Shown here in pieces: positions 28,222-36,986 of a stretch of 64,000 nt of DNA (positions within the stretch are counted from its first letter, which is position 1; the number at the start of each line of letters is the position of its first letter). Made by a program: the position numbers and the translations under genes. This DNA comes from Jiangella sp. DSM 45060. GTDB lineage: Bacteria; Actinomycetota; Actinomycetes; Jiangellales; Jiangellaceae. The DNA lies in contig NZ_LT629771.1 in NCBI RefSeq assembly GCF_900105175.1, positions 3,791,501-3,855,500 on the forward strand. Direction: 5' to 3'. Under the pieces are notes generated by a model, which saw only the letters and a program-made list of their open reading frames with translations, ran no database searches and was not told the DNA's origin.

Positions 28222-29373
28222 TCAGAGGCCGAACCAGCCCTTCTCCGCCACGACGATGTCGCGCGCGGCGCCGTCGGTGCCGACGATCACCACGTGGTCG
28301 GTGGGCGACGGGCCGCCCGGTGAGCCGAACGGTCCCTCCCAGCCGGCCTCGACGATCAGGACGACCTCGCCGGACGGGGCGGTGGAGGCCGACTCGACGC
28401 CGCCGCGCACGTCGAGGGTCGCGGTGATCTCGCCGGACTCGACGTCGACCACGGTGAGCCGCCGGTTCTCCTCGTCGTTGGGGCCGGCGCTGCTCTGGAC
28501 GATGACGTGGCCGCTCGCCAGGCCGGCGGTCGTCAGAACCGCCTCGTCGCCGGGTTCGAAGAGGTCGTACGGCCAGTCCAGGCCGACGCAGGACCGCTCC
28601 GGCGGCAGCCGCGGCACGACCTCCTGGACCAGCCCGGCGGCGTAGAAGTCGACCGGCGACAGCTCGCGCCGCACCCCGTTCTCGACGACGTTCAGCCGCG
28701 TGATCGCCAGCCCGGCCGGCGTGCCTTCCGGCGGCACGAGGCCGATGTCGCCGGTCTCGGCCACCTCGCGGGTCTGGTCGTACGTGACGTGCGCGGCGCC
28801 GCCCTCGCGCCCGAGCTGGCACCCCCACGCGTCGCGGGTCGCGTCGTCGGCGGCCGTCGCGGCGGTCTCGTCGAGCGGGAACAGCCGGGTCTCACCGTCG
28901 TCGGTCGCGAACAGGACGGCCTCGCGACGCGGGTCGTACACGTAGTTGTCCCACCGGCCGTGCGGCACCTCGTCGCCGAGCCCGTCGATGTCCTCGTCGC
29001 TCGCCACGGTGTCGCCGTCGTCCAGCTCGATGATCGCCACACCGAACGTGTGCCGCACGTACACGTACCGTTCGCCGGCCGCCACGACCTCCGGACCCCA
29101 CGTCGCCTCCGGCAGGTCCGCGTCCCAGACCGTCTCCCCCGTCGCGACGTCGACGGCCAGGACGCCCGTGCCCAGGCCGCCGGGGCGCAGGCCCGGCATG
29201 CCGTTGTCGTCGTACCCGATCAGCGCGACGTCGCGCCCGTCGATGGTGGTGAGGAACGGCGGGCCTTCGATCGACGCGGTCGTCCGGATCACGAAGCCCG
29301 GCACGACGTATGCGCCGAGGAGGAGGACGAGCAGCATCAGGCCGGATACGACCGCGCCCAGGCGTTTGAGCAT
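28222..29373 (-). CDS. PA2928-like beta-propeller membrane-anchored protein
   Basis: 383 residues. An N-terminal anchor (MLKRLGAVVSGLMLLVLLLGAYVVPGF) is followed by a probable extracellular beta-propeller with PQQ/YVTN-like blades (GVLAVDVATGETVWDADLP; YVYVRHTFGVAIIELDDGD). This resembles PA2928-family proteins. ATG at 29373 overlaps the upstream gene's TGA (ATGA). It is a paralogue of the gene before it: both share TTIDGRDVA near the start and an IDGLG segment. Confidence 0.75.
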   Translation of the reverse strand: MLKRLGAVVSGLMLLVLLLGAYVVPGFVIRTTASIEGPPFLTTIDGRDVALIGYDDNGMPGLRPGGLGTGVLAVDVATGETVWDADLPEATWGPEVVAAGERYVYVRHTFGVAIIELDDGDTVASDEDIDGLGDEVPHGRWDNYVYDPRREAVLFATDDGETRLFPLDETAATAADDATRDAWGCQLGREGGAAHVTYDQTREVAETGDIGLVPPEGTPAGLAITRLNVVENGVRRELSPVDFYAAGLVQEVVPRLPPERSCVGLDWPYDLFEPGDEAVLTTAGLASGHVIVQSSAGPNDEENRRLTVVDVESGEITATLDVRGGVESASTAPSGEVVLIVEAGWEGPFGSPGGPSPTDHVVIVGTDGAARDIVVAEKGWFGL

Positions 29374-30359
29374 CAGAACCACCGCATTCCGGGAGCGCCG
29401 ACCGGAAACTCGGTGAAGCCGCCGGCGGTGACCACGACCAGCAGGCCGGTCTCGTCGCCGGTCTCGGTGAGGATCAGCACCCGGTCGCCGGGCGCGTTCA
29501 CCACCTGCCGAAGCGATCCGGGCAGCCGGTACGTGTGGGCCGGTTCGTAGGTCGCCGGGTCGACGATCGACAGCATCGAGTGCGGCTGTTCCAGCGCCTC
29601 CAGGACGTAGAACCCGGACCCGGCGGCGATGCCGTACCGCTCGGCGCCGGTGTCGAGCAGGAAGAAGTCGGTCCGGGTGGCCCAGGTGTTGAGGTCGATC
29701 GAGCTGCCGTCGGCCGCGAGGGCGCTCTTCGACGTCGTGCCCGACTCGTCGCCGTAGAGGTCGCGGACGGTGTCGACGTTCAGGGCGTCGCGCCACCGGT
29801 CGGCGGCGTCGGGGTCGGCCGGCTGCGCCGTCATGGTCCCCACCGGCACGGCGAGCACCTCGCCGCCGGACGTGAGGGTGACGACGGCGTCCGTCGCGGC
29901 GTCGTAGGCGTACGCGGTGAGCGACGCCAGGTACCCCGCGCCGAGGCCGTCGATGCCGTCGCCGCGGGCCACCACGTCGCCGTCGCCCAGGTCGACGATC
30001 ACCAGGCCGTCGTCGGTGGTGACGTACGCGTACCCGTCGCCGGCCGCCAGCACACCGGCTTCGATGGCCGGGTACGCGGCGGAGAGCTGGCGGTCCCAGA
30101 GGTGCTCGCCGGTCTCGAGGTCGATCGCCGCCACCCGGACGGTGATCTCGCGTGCGAAGGCCCACAGGATCGCGCCCATGGTCCCGCCCGCCTCGTGCCG
30201 GTACGCGACGACGGCGACGTCGCGGCCGTCGATCGTGGTGACCGCGAGGTCCAGCGACGGCCGCGTGGGCCCGTCGACGCCGTCGACGGCGAGGGCGGTG
30301 ACACCGGCTCCCAGCACGGCGACGACCAGCGCGAGCACGACGAGCAGCCGGCGCCTCAT
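29373..30359 (-). CDS. PA2928-like beta-propeller protein, paralogue
   Basis: 328 residues with a signal-anchor (MRRRLLVVLALVVAVLGAGVTALAV) and then TTIDGRDVAVVAY and blade-like repeats (AIDLETGEHLWDRQLSAAYPAIEAGVLAAGDGYAYVTTDDGLVIVDLGDGD). Shorter than its downstream paralogue. Overlaps both neighbours by 4 nt, so the three genes are one operon. Function unknown; exported or periplasm-facing display is inferred. Confidence 0.75.
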   Translation of the reverse strand: MRRRLLVVLALVVAVLGAGVTALAVDGVDGPTRPSLDLAVTTIDGRDVAVVAYRHEAGGTMGAILWAFAREITVRVAAIDLETGEHLWDRQLSAAYPAIEAGVLAAGDGYAYVTTDDGLVIVDLGDGDVVARGDGIDGLGAGYLASLTAYAYDAATDAVVTLTSGGEVLAVPVGTMTAQPADPDAADRWRDALNVDTVRDLYGDESGTTSKSALAADGSSIDLNTWATRTDFFLLDTGAERYGIAAGSGFYVLEALEQPHSMLSIVDPATYEPAHTYRLPGSLRQVVNAPGDRVLILTETGDETGLLVVVTAGGFTEFPVGAPGMRWF

Positions 30360-31162
30360 GCGCCACCACCTCCGCCGTCGCCGCAGGGCTGGCGATACTC
30401 GTCGGCCCGCGGGTCGAACGCGACCGGCCCGTCGCCGTCCAGCTCGATCAGGGCGTCGGAGCCGCCGGGGACCGTGTGCACCCACAGCCGGGCGCCCGGC
30501 AGCGGCACCCGCTCGGGGTCGGTCACCAGCCGGGCGGTCAGCCGCTGCCCCGCTCCGTAGCCGACGACCACCTCGAACTCCGGCAGCGACGACGGCCACG
30601 ACTTCAGGAACCGCACCGACTCCAGGACACCGGCGTCGCGCCGGCCGCGAGCGCGCAGCTCCCGCATACCCGCCTGACGGCGCATCGCGCCCCGCGCCAG
30701 CACGACCCCGCGGCCGGTCAGGATCGCGCCGGCCAGCGCGACCGAGCCCGGGAAGGCGGCGCCGATCAGCACCGGGACGTTCGAGCTGTGGTCGGACCAC
30801 GCGTGCCTGAGGGGCGCCGTCAGAGCGCCGCCGAACCCCAGCAGCCCGAGTCCCAGCATGAGCCGCGTCCCCGCGCTAGACCGGCCGGTCAGCCACTCAC
30901 CCATCGCGTTGACGGCGACACCGCCGGCCAGCGCCACGACCGCCGGCGGCCCGGCCCACAGGGCGACGGTGCCGAGCCCGTGGCCCGCCATCATCACGTC
31001 CATGAGCACCACGGTCGTGACCGGGACGGCCGCCGCGTAGACCAGGCACACGAGGACGAACAGCGTCCAGGCTCCGGCGCTGCGACGCGGCCGCTCCCGC
31101 ACGATGTGGTCGCCGGTGTCGTGGACCGAGAACACGACGTCGGAGTAGTCGGTGGTTCCCAT
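30356..31162 (-). CDS. hypothetical multi-helix membrane protein
   Basis: 268 residues with hydrophobic segments at ~35-55, ~65-90, ~100-120 and ~135-155, then a soluble C-terminal domain (ESVRFLKSWPSSLPEFEVVVGYGAGQRLTARLVTDPERVPLPGARLWVHTVPG) reminiscent of DUF3592-like proteins. The end is Gly-rich. ATG at 31162 is preferred over a GTG at 31201. First gene of the three-gene propeller operon; an interspersed hairpin element lies directly upstream. Confidence 0.72.
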   Translation of the reverse strand: MGTTDYSDVVFSVHDTGDHIVRERPRRSAGAWTLFVLVCLVYAAAVPVTTVVLMDVMMAGHGLGTVALWAGPPAVVALAGGVAVNAMGEWLTGRSSAGTRLMLGLGLLGFGGALTAPLRHAWSDHSSNVPVLIGAAFPGSVALAGAILTGRGVVLARGAMRRQAGMRELRARGRRDAGVLESVRFLKSWPSSLPEFEVVVGYGAGQRLTARLVTDPERVPLPGARLWVHTVPGGSDALIELDGDGPVAFDPRADEYRQPCGDGGGGGA

Positions 31163-31208
31163 GCGCCCGACGTTGTCAGGCGCGTCGTCCCTACCGATCA
31201 CGGATTCG

Positions 31209-31272
31209 GCCGACGTTGTCGGTGCCCGCCCGTAGGGAGGGCACCCTCCCTCGAGGGGCGGGCCATACTCCG
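31209..31272 (-). repeat. interspersed hairpin element, reverse orientation
   Basis: Reads CGACGTTGTCGGTGCCCGCC then GTAGGGAGGGCACCCTCCCT on the plus strand; AGGGAGGG and CCCTCCCT form its stem. Complement matches the conserved CTACGGGCGGGCACCGACA side of the family. It lies just past the CHAT gene stop and 47 nt before the membrane-protein start. Confidence 0.72.
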
Positions 31273-31280
31273 GCTCGCGT

Positions 31281-32558
31281 TCATGTCGCCGTCCCTGCGG
31301 TCGCGGGCGCGTACGCCGTCGAGAAGGCGCCCCAGAACAGCGGCGAGCAGGACGGGTCGCCGGTGCGCCACCAGCGGGCGGCTCGGTCGCGCTGCCAGGC
31401 CACCTGCGCCGCCACCGGGTCGGGCGCCTCGTGCGCGTCGTTCACCGCGACGACGGCGTCGGCCAGCCCGCCGCCCGGCAGCCCGGCGTCGGTCGGCAGC
31501 GGCCAGCGCGCGGCCGTCACGTGCTCGGCCCCGCCTTGCACCATGGCCGCGACCAGCCCGGACGACTCGGCGAAGCGGGCGTCGCCGCCGCTTTCGCAGG
31601 CGATCAGGGCGACCCGGGCGGGCAGCCGCCACGGCCGCGGATCGTCGGTGCGGTGCCCGAAGGCGAGGTCGGCCGCGGTGAGCGGACGGTGCGCGCCGAC
31701 CGGCGCCGCGCGGCCGGGCGCCGACGCCGGGCAGGAGAGGTGCAGTGCGGCGCCGAGCCCGTGCTCGGCCGTCGTCACGTGCCCGACGTAGAGGAACCGG
31801 GCGGCGGTGGCCAGCTCACCCTCCAGCCGATCGCGGTCGACGTCGTCGCGGCGGAACGCGTCGGTGGCCGACGAGACGGCCGGGCGCAGCCGCGGCCTGA
31901 GGGCGTCGGCCATCGCCGCCAGCGTGGACCCGGCCTCGACCGGCCCGAGCACCGAGCCGAGCGCGGACCCGTCCGGGAAGCCGGGCACCCGCGGGTCCAG
32001 CGCCGCTGCCAACGGACCGTCCGGGTCCCACGGCGCGACCCGGCGGCCGATCGCGTGGCGCACGGTCGCGGGCGGCAGCACTGAGACGTCGACGAGATCG
32101 GCGACCCGCTCCCCCGCGTCGCCGGGCAGCGCCTCCCAGGGCACCTGCGCGGTCGACGGCGACGGCTGGACGCGCAGGTGCGGGCGGACGCCGCGGACGC
32201 CCAGTTCGTTCAGCTCGGCCGCCAGGCGGAACGGCAGCAGCGTCTGCGCCAGCCGGGTGCTGAGGGCGTGCTCGCGCTCGCGGTCCAGCAGCGGGCCGCC
32301 GAGCGCACGGGCGAGCGCCGCGGCCGAGTCCTCGCCGGGCAGCGGCGACGGCAGTGCCCGGGCGAGGTCGTCGAGGGCGGGCTGGACGCGGGAACGCTCC
32401 AGCGCCGTGACGCGCGGCTCGCCCGGCGCGTGCTCCCACCGCCACGTCACATACAGGTCACCGGCGTCGACGAACTTCACCTGGACGACCGGCCGCGCGG
32501 CGCCGAGGCCGTCGAGCACCCGCAGGTCGACGGCGGGCCGGCGGCGCAGGCTCACCAT
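31281..32558 (-). CDS. CHAT-domain (caspase-like) protease
   Basis: 425 residues. The C-terminal half is a CHAT peptidase: catalytic His likely His260 in LYVGHVTTAEHG, catalytic Cys likely Cys321 in RVALIACESGGDARFAESSGLVAAMVQGGAEHVTAARWPLP. The N-terminal ~200 residues contain PHLRVQPSPSTAQVPWEALP, typical of CHAT proteins. No signal peptide. ATG at 32558 overlaps the TPR gene by 7 nt; a GTG one codon later would give the common 4-nt overlap. CHAT proteases paired with TPR proteins act in regulated proteolysis, and some in conflict or cell-suicide systems (family knowledge). Last gene of a four-gene operon. Confidence 0.88.
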   Translation of the reverse strand: MVSLRRRPAVDLRVLDGLGAARPVVQVKFVDAGDLYVTWRWEHAPGEPRVTALERSRVQPALDDLARALPSPLPGEDSAAALARALGGPLLDREREHALSTRLAQTLLPFRLAAELNELGVRGVRPHLRVQPSPSTAQVPWEALPGDAGERVADLVDVSVLPPATVRHAIGRRVAPWDPDGPLAAALDPRVPGFPDGSALGSVLGPVEAGSTLAAMADALRPRLRPAVSSATDAFRRDDVDRDRLEGELATAARFLYVGHVTTAEHGLGAALHLSCPASAPGRAAPVGAHRPLTAADLAFGHRTDDPRPWRLPARVALIACESGGDARFAESSGLVAAMVQGGAEHVTAARWPLPTDAGLPGGGLADAVVAVNDAHEAPDPVAAQVAWQRDRAARWWRTGDPSCSPLFWGAFSTAYAPATAGTAT

Positions 32559-34603
32559 GCCGGCACCACCTCGGCGGAGCGCACCGGGAACCCGTAGCGC
32601 TCCTCGGCGGCGTCGATGAAGCCGTCCAGCACGCCGTCGCCGGACGGCAGCATCCGCAGCCGCGGCGGCAGCGCCAGCAGCTCGGTGTCCGGCGGAGCGA
32701 ACCCGGGGCCGTCGGTCGCGGCGGCGCTGAGCGCGGCCCAGGCATGCCCGGCGAACGCGTCGTCGGCGTCGAGCAGCCGGGGCGAGTCGGCGGACGGCGT
32801 CAGGGTCACCGTCGCGGCCGCGTGTTCGACCAGCTCGAACGCCAGAGCCGTCCACTCCAACCGGGTGACCAGCTCGAACGCCAGCGTCAGCGCGGGCGCG
32901 GCGACGGAGCGGGCCCACCGTTCGCGCACCGGCCCGGCGGCGAAGCCGTACCGGATCGCGTCGGTCGCGAGCGCGGCGGGCAGCACCAGGCCGAGCGCGG
33001 CCTCGCGGCGGCGGACGCGTTCCTTGCGGCGCGGCGTGATGCGGGTCGAGGCGGCGACGATCATCGCCCGGCGGACGTCGACGCGGGCGGTCTCGTGCCG
33101 CAGCCCGAGCCGTTCGCACCGCTCCCGGGCGGCCAGGTAGACCTCCTCACCGGCGGCGAAGCCCTGGACGACGGTGGTGAGGTCGCCCTGCAGCAGCAGG
33201 CACTCGGTCAGCTGCGCGGCGTCGCCGGCATCGGCCAGCACCGTCACGGCGGACGACAGCAGCTGCTGCGCCGCACCCGGCCGCGCGCGGCGCAGCGCGA
33301 CCGCCGCCCGCCCCACCTGGCAGCCGGCGACGTCGTGGACCCGGCCGAGCCGCTCGTACGCCTCCTGCGCGGCGGCGAACCCACGCTCGGCCGCCGCGAG
33401 GTCGCCGCGACCCAGCGCCTGCCGGGCCTGGTTCTCCAGCGCGAGGGCCTGTGCGGCCTCGTCGCCGGTCAGCGCGTGCAGTTCGGCGGCCAGGCCGAGC
33501 TGCTGGGCGGCGGCCTCGTGGTCGCCGACGCGGGCGGCCAGCGCCGCGAGGTTCGCGTGCGCGTGCCCGGCCAGCCCCGGGTCGCGCTCGTGCGCGACGG
33601 CGAGCGCCCGGCGCAGCGCCGCCTCGGCCTCCGCCGCCCGGCCCAGGCTCAGCAGCGAGACGCCGCGGCTGTTGTGCAGCGCGAAGACGAGGACAGCCGG
33701 CGCCTCAGGAGCGGCGCCGGGCGCGGGACCGGCCGGGAGGTCCGCGGCCGCGGCGCCGTGCCGGGCGACCTTGTCGGTGCGCGCCCCTACAGTAGGTGGC
33801 CCACCCGGCCGGGAGGGGTGGGTACTGTCCGGCTCCGGCCCGCCGTCCACGTCGGCGGCGGCCGGGTCGTCCGCGGCCGCGGCGCCGTGCCGGACGACCT
33901 TGTCGGTGCGCGCCCCTACAGTAGGTGGCCCACCCGGCCGGGAGGGGTGGATACTGCCCCGCTCCGCCCCGCCGTCCACGTCGGCGGCGGCCGGGTCGTC
34001 CGCGGCCGCCGCGCCGCGCCGGACGACCTTGTCGGTGCGCAGCCCTACAGTAGGTGGCCCACCCGGCCGGGAGGGGTGGATACTCCCCCGCTCCGCCCCG
34101 CCGTCCACGTCGGCGGCGGCCGGGTCAAGGACCGCGACGGCAGCCGGGTCGTCCGCGGCCGGGTCGCCGATGGCGGCCGCGGCGGCGTCCAGGTCGCGCA
34201 GCGCGTCGGCGCTGCGGCCCAGCCGCTCCAGCGTCTGCGCCCGGTTGACCAGCGTCGCCGCCCGGGTGGCCGGGCCGCCCGCGGCGAGGCTCTCGTCGGC
34301 CAGCGCCAGCGCGGCGGCGAGGTCACCCTGGTCGTCGGCGACCATGGCGAGCAGGTGCAGGGCGCGGGCCCGCAGATCGCGGCCCTCGGCGTCGTCGCAG
34401 CCCTCCGTGGCGGCACGGATCGCGGCGAGGATCGCCTCGGCCGCCTCCGGCCGGCCCGCCGCCAACTCCGCCGCGGCGGTGGCGAGCTCGCGCCCGTGCT
34501 CCGCCCAGCGCGGGCCGTACGCCGCCGCGGAGCCGAGCCCCGCCCGGGCGGCGGAGCCGAGCCCCGCCCGGGCGGCGGGGCCGAGCCCGGCCCGGGCGGT
34601 CAC
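32552..34603 (-). CDS. TPR-repeat protein partner of the CHAT protease
   Basis: 683 residues. TPR-type helix pairs occupy ~20-130 (ARALHLLAMVADDQGDLAAALALADESLAAGG; LVNRAQTLERLGRSADALRDLDAA) and resume at ~295-480 (NSRGVSLLSLGRAAEAEAALRRALAVAHERD; LENQARQALGRGDLAAAERGFAAAQEAYERLG). Between them, about 159-287, lie three 43-residue repeats of disordered Pro/Gly/Ala sequence. After ~510 a helical C-terminal domain follows (PRRKERVRRREAALGLVLPAALATDAIRYGF). GTG at 34603 overlaps the preceding stop by 4 nt. The N-terminus also has short GLGPAARA-like repeats. Likely a sensor or scaffold for the CHAT protease. Confidence 0.85.
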   Translation of the reverse strand: MTARAGLGPAARAGLGSAARAGLGSAAAYGPRWAEHGRELATAAAELAAGRPEAAEAILAAIRAATEGCDDAEGRDLRARALHLLAMVADDQGDLAAALALADESLAAGGPATRAATLVNRAQTLERLGRSADALRDLDAAAAAIGDPAADDPAAVAVLDPAAADVDGGAERGSIHPSRPGGPPTVGLRTDKVVRRGAAAADDPAAADVDGGAERGSIHPSRPGGPPTVGARTDKVVRHGAAAADDPAAADVDGGPEPDSTHPSRPGGPPTVGARTDKVARHGAAAADLPAGPAPGAAPEAPAVLVFALHNSRGVSLLSLGRAAEAEAALRRALAVAHERDPGLAGHAHANLAALAARVGDHEAAAQQLGLAAELHALTGDEAAQALALENQARQALGRGDLAAAERGFAAAQEAYERLGRVHDVAGCQVGRAAVALRRARPGAAQQLLSSAVTVLADAGDAAQLTECLLLQGDLTTVVQGFAAGEEVYLAARERCERLGLRHETARVDVRRAMIVAASTRITPRRKERVRRREAALGLVLPAALATDAIRYGFAAGPVRERWARSVAAPALTLAFELVTRLEWTALAFELVEHAAATVTLTPSADSPRLLDADDAFAGHAWAALSAAATDGPGFAPPDTELLALPPRLRMLPSGDGVLDGFIDAAEERYGFPVRSAEVVPAW
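33742..34128 (-). repeat. three in-frame 129-bp repeats inside the TPR gene
   Basis: TTGTCGGTGC recurs at 33771, 33900 and 34029, a period of exactly 129 bases (43 codons). Each unit contains the reverse complement of the interspersed hairpin element (CCTACAGTAGGTGGCCCACC, then CGGCCGGGAGGGGTGG) plus GTCCACGTCGGCGGCGGCC. Units differ at a few bases. The reading frame is preserved. Confidence 0.92.
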
Positions 34604-35613
34604 GTGGCCGCCCGCTCGGTCAGCGTGGCGTCCGGCGCGGCCGGCCGGGCCCGCGCGGCGGCGACGATCGCAGCCCGGCGGGCGAGGTCGTCCGGGCGCA
34701 CCGGCTCGGGCGCGGTCGTCAGGGCCGGCACGTAGACGAGCGCGGCCCGCTCGGCGGCCGGCAGCAGCAGCGCAGACGCCGGGATCGTCGCCGTCCCGGC
34801 GAACAGTCCCTCGCGGGTCGGCGCGAGCACGACATCCGCCGGGCCGAACCGGGCGCGCAGCGCCGTCGCGGGCGCCCATGGATCGGGCGCGGCCGGCACC
34901 GAGACCTCCACGACGGTGTCGTCGGCGCGGCGGATCGTCCAGCTCGCCTCCGCGGCGGCGTCGACGAGGCCCGGCGGGACGTCCGTCCAGCTCACCGGCG
35001 TGGACCCGCGCGCCACCAGCACGCCGGCGCCGTCGCCGGGACCACCGGCGGCAAGCGCGAGGCCGGCCCGCTCCGGGGTGACGACGGCGGCGGGCAGCGC
35101 GACGCCGTAGTCCTCGGCGACGGCGACGAGCGCCGCCGCCAGCTCGGGGTGCCCGTGCGGCGGCGCGGCGACCGCGAGCGCCCGCTCCACCGCCTCGTCG
35201 TCGTCCAGCAGGTGCTCCGCCGCGGCGGCCGCGACGGCACGCTCGGCCCGCAGCAGGCCGCGGTCCAGCGCCAGCACCCCGGCGGCGGCCGACGCGGGCC
35301 ACCAGGCCTCGGCCCAGGTCAGCCGCGCGAGCGTGCGGACGGCGTCGAGGACCCGCCGGTCCGCGGGCACGGCCGCGACGTCGATGCCGTCCGGTGTCGC
35401 GTCCTGAACCGCCGCGGCGACGTCTACGCCGTACAGCTCCCAGAGCCACCCGGCGGCGCGGCCGGTGTCGTGGACCGTGGCGGACGGCAGCTCCGTCGGC
35501 GCGACGACGTCCCAGGTCAGCAGCGCGCCAGCGGCCTCGACCAGCGCCGTCCGCTCCGGGTGCGCGGGCGGCGGCCCGACGCTCACGCCGTCGGCCGTGC
35601 GGGTGACGATCAC
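34600..35613 (-). CDS. hypothetical protein of the CHAT operon (second gene)
   Basis: 337 residues, rich in Ala, Val and Asp. It opens VIVTRTADGVSVGPPPAHPERTALVEAAGALLTWDVV, has a Trp-rich TWAEAWWPASAAAGVLALDRGLL helix, and a C-terminal region of beta character (EASWTIRRADDTVVEVSVPAAPD; GPADVVLAPTREGLFAGTATIPASALLLP). No catalytic motif or membrane helix is seen and I do not recognise a family. Start and stop overlap both neighbours by 4 nt (GTGA), so stoichiometric expression with the TPR and CHAT proteins is likely. Confidence 0.75.
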   Translation of the reverse strand: MIVTRTADGVSVGPPPAHPERTALVEAAGALLTWDVVAPTELPSATVHDTGRAAGWLWELYGVDVAAAVQDATPDGIDVAAVPADRRVLDAVRTLARLTWAEAWWPASAAAGVLALDRGLLRAERAVAAAAAEHLLDDDEAVERALAVAAPPHGHPELAAALVAVAEDYGVALPAAVVTPERAGLALAAGGPGDGAGVLVARGSTPVSWTDVPPGLVDAAAEASWTIRRADDTVVEVSVPAAPDPWAPATALRARFGPADVVLAPTREGLFAGTATIPASALLLPAAERAALVYVPALTTAPEPVRPDDLARRAAIVAAARARPAAPDATLTERAAT

Positions 35614-36899
35614 GGCCGGGCCTCCGCGTCGCGGGACAGCGCGGTGCGCAGCCGGTCGCGCTGGTCGAGGATGACCGAGCGCAGCACGCCGTCCAGCAGG
35701 TCCCAGCACTGACCGGCGTCGACGTCCTGACCGCGCAGCTCACGGCCGTGCAGCCGGACCCACAGCCGGCGCAGGTACGCGGCCCGCACGTCGCGCACCT
35801 CGGCCCGCAGCTCGTCCGGGACGGCGGCCGCCTCGGCCGGAGGCAGCCGCAGCACGCGGTGCACGTACGCCTCGCGCCGCCAGCGCGACCGCAGCCGGGA
35901 CCGCGCGTCGTCCGGCGCCCGTCCGGTGTCGTCGTCCAGGGCCGCGGCGGCGGCGCGGCCCAGCGCCAGCAGCACCCGGCCGGGCTCGCCGGCCAGCTGC
36001 CACGGCCGCGCGGACCGGCCGATCTCGGCGCCGACCAGCGCGGCGACGTCGCCGTCGATCGGGTGCCCCGTCGCGACCCCGGCGAACAGCCGCTCCAGGA
36101 CGGAGCGGTCGAACGGCTTCGGCAGTCCCCGCTTCGACGCGGCGTCGCCGAGCCCGGGCGGCGTGACGGACGCGCGGTCGGTCAGGCCGTGGTGGCGGGC
36201 CGCGCCGGGCGGCTCCAGGTGCGCGGCGTCGCAGCTGCCGTGCCCGCCGTCGACGAGCGCCGCCCAGGCCCGCGGATCGGGCGCCGTGGCGCAGGTCGCC
36301 AGCACCTCGTCCAGCTGCGGCGCCGGTTCGGACGGAGCGGCCGGCGCCTCGCGCGCCGTCCAGGCCGCGTCCAGCCGGCGGGCCAGCTCGGCGGCGTGCG
36401 CGGGGTCGGTGACGTAGGCGCGCACGGCGGCCGCCGTCACCCGTCCGTCCGCCGTCCGAGCCGCCGCGACGGTGGCGGCGGCCAGCTCGGCGGCGCCCGC
36501 GACGTCGTCGGGGTGACCGTGCCGGTGGGCCAGCTCGTAGCAGCGCTGGAAGTACCGCTCCTGCGGATTGCCGTCGGTGACCCCGGCGCGCCGTCGCTCC
36601 CGCTTGACCAGCACGAACCAGGCCGCCGTCGCCGTCAGGACGGGTCCGGCGGCGGCCACGAGCCGGGTGAGGTCCGCCGCGTCGGCCGCGGCGACCGTCG
36701 CGCCGGCGAACCGCGGGTTCTGCGCCGGCCGCAGCACCAGGGGGTCGAGGATCAGCCGGACCGTGCGGACCAGCGGCCGGCCGGAGGCGTTGCTCAGCGG
36801 AGTGACGCCGTCGCCGAGCCCGGCCCAGGCCTGCGCCAGCAGCTGATCGCGCGGGACTCGGGTGGCCGCGTCGAGGGTGGTCCCGCCGCGGCTGCTCAC
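35610..36899 (-). CDS. hypothetical protein of the CHAT operon (first gene)
   Basis: 429 residues, mostly helical. Segments of note: RTVRLILDPLVLRPAQNPRF, a hydrophobic stretch TRLVAAAGPVLTATAAWFVLVKRERRRAG, QERYFQRCYELAHRHGHPDD and a C-terminal AAYLRRLWVRLHGRELRGQDVDAGQCWDLLDGVLRSVILDQRDRLRTAL. No recognised domain. GTG at 36899; 87 nt separate it from the divergent DUF4191 gene, so the operon promoter must lie there. Probable input or structural component of the CHAT module, by context only. Confidence 0.75.
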   Translation of the reverse strand: MSSRGGTTLDAATRVPRDQLLAQAWAGLGDGVTPLSNASGRPLVRTVRLILDPLVLRPAQNPRFAGATVAAADAADLTRLVAAAGPVLTATAAWFVLVKRERRRAGVTDGNPQERYFQRCYELAHRHGHPDDVAGAAELAAATVAAARTADGRVTAAAVRAYVTDPAHAAELARRLDAAWTAREAPAAPSEPAPQLDEVLATCATAPDPRAWAALVDGGHGSCDAAHLEPPGAARHHGLTDRASVTPPGLGDAASKRGLPKPFDRSVLERLFAGVATGHPIDGDVAALVGAEIGRSARPWQLAGEPGRVLLALGRAAAAALDDDTGRAPDDARSRLRSRWRREAYVHRVLRLPPAEAAAVPDELRAEVRDVRAAYLRRLWVRLHGRELRGQDVDAGQCWDLLDGVLRSVILDQRDRLRTALSRDAEARP

Positions 36900-36986
36900 G
36901 GTGTCGGATTCTACCGGCCGCCCGTTGGCCGACCTCGGCGTTCACCCGGTCGGGCGAGCGGCCCGCCAGGAAGTACTCTTCTCCCC

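Noticed and set aside
32552-35743. one 1063-residue protein spanning the TPR gene and beyond
   Set aside because: The part above 34603 is the wrong frame of the two upstream genes; the 4-nt GTGA overlap marks the true start.
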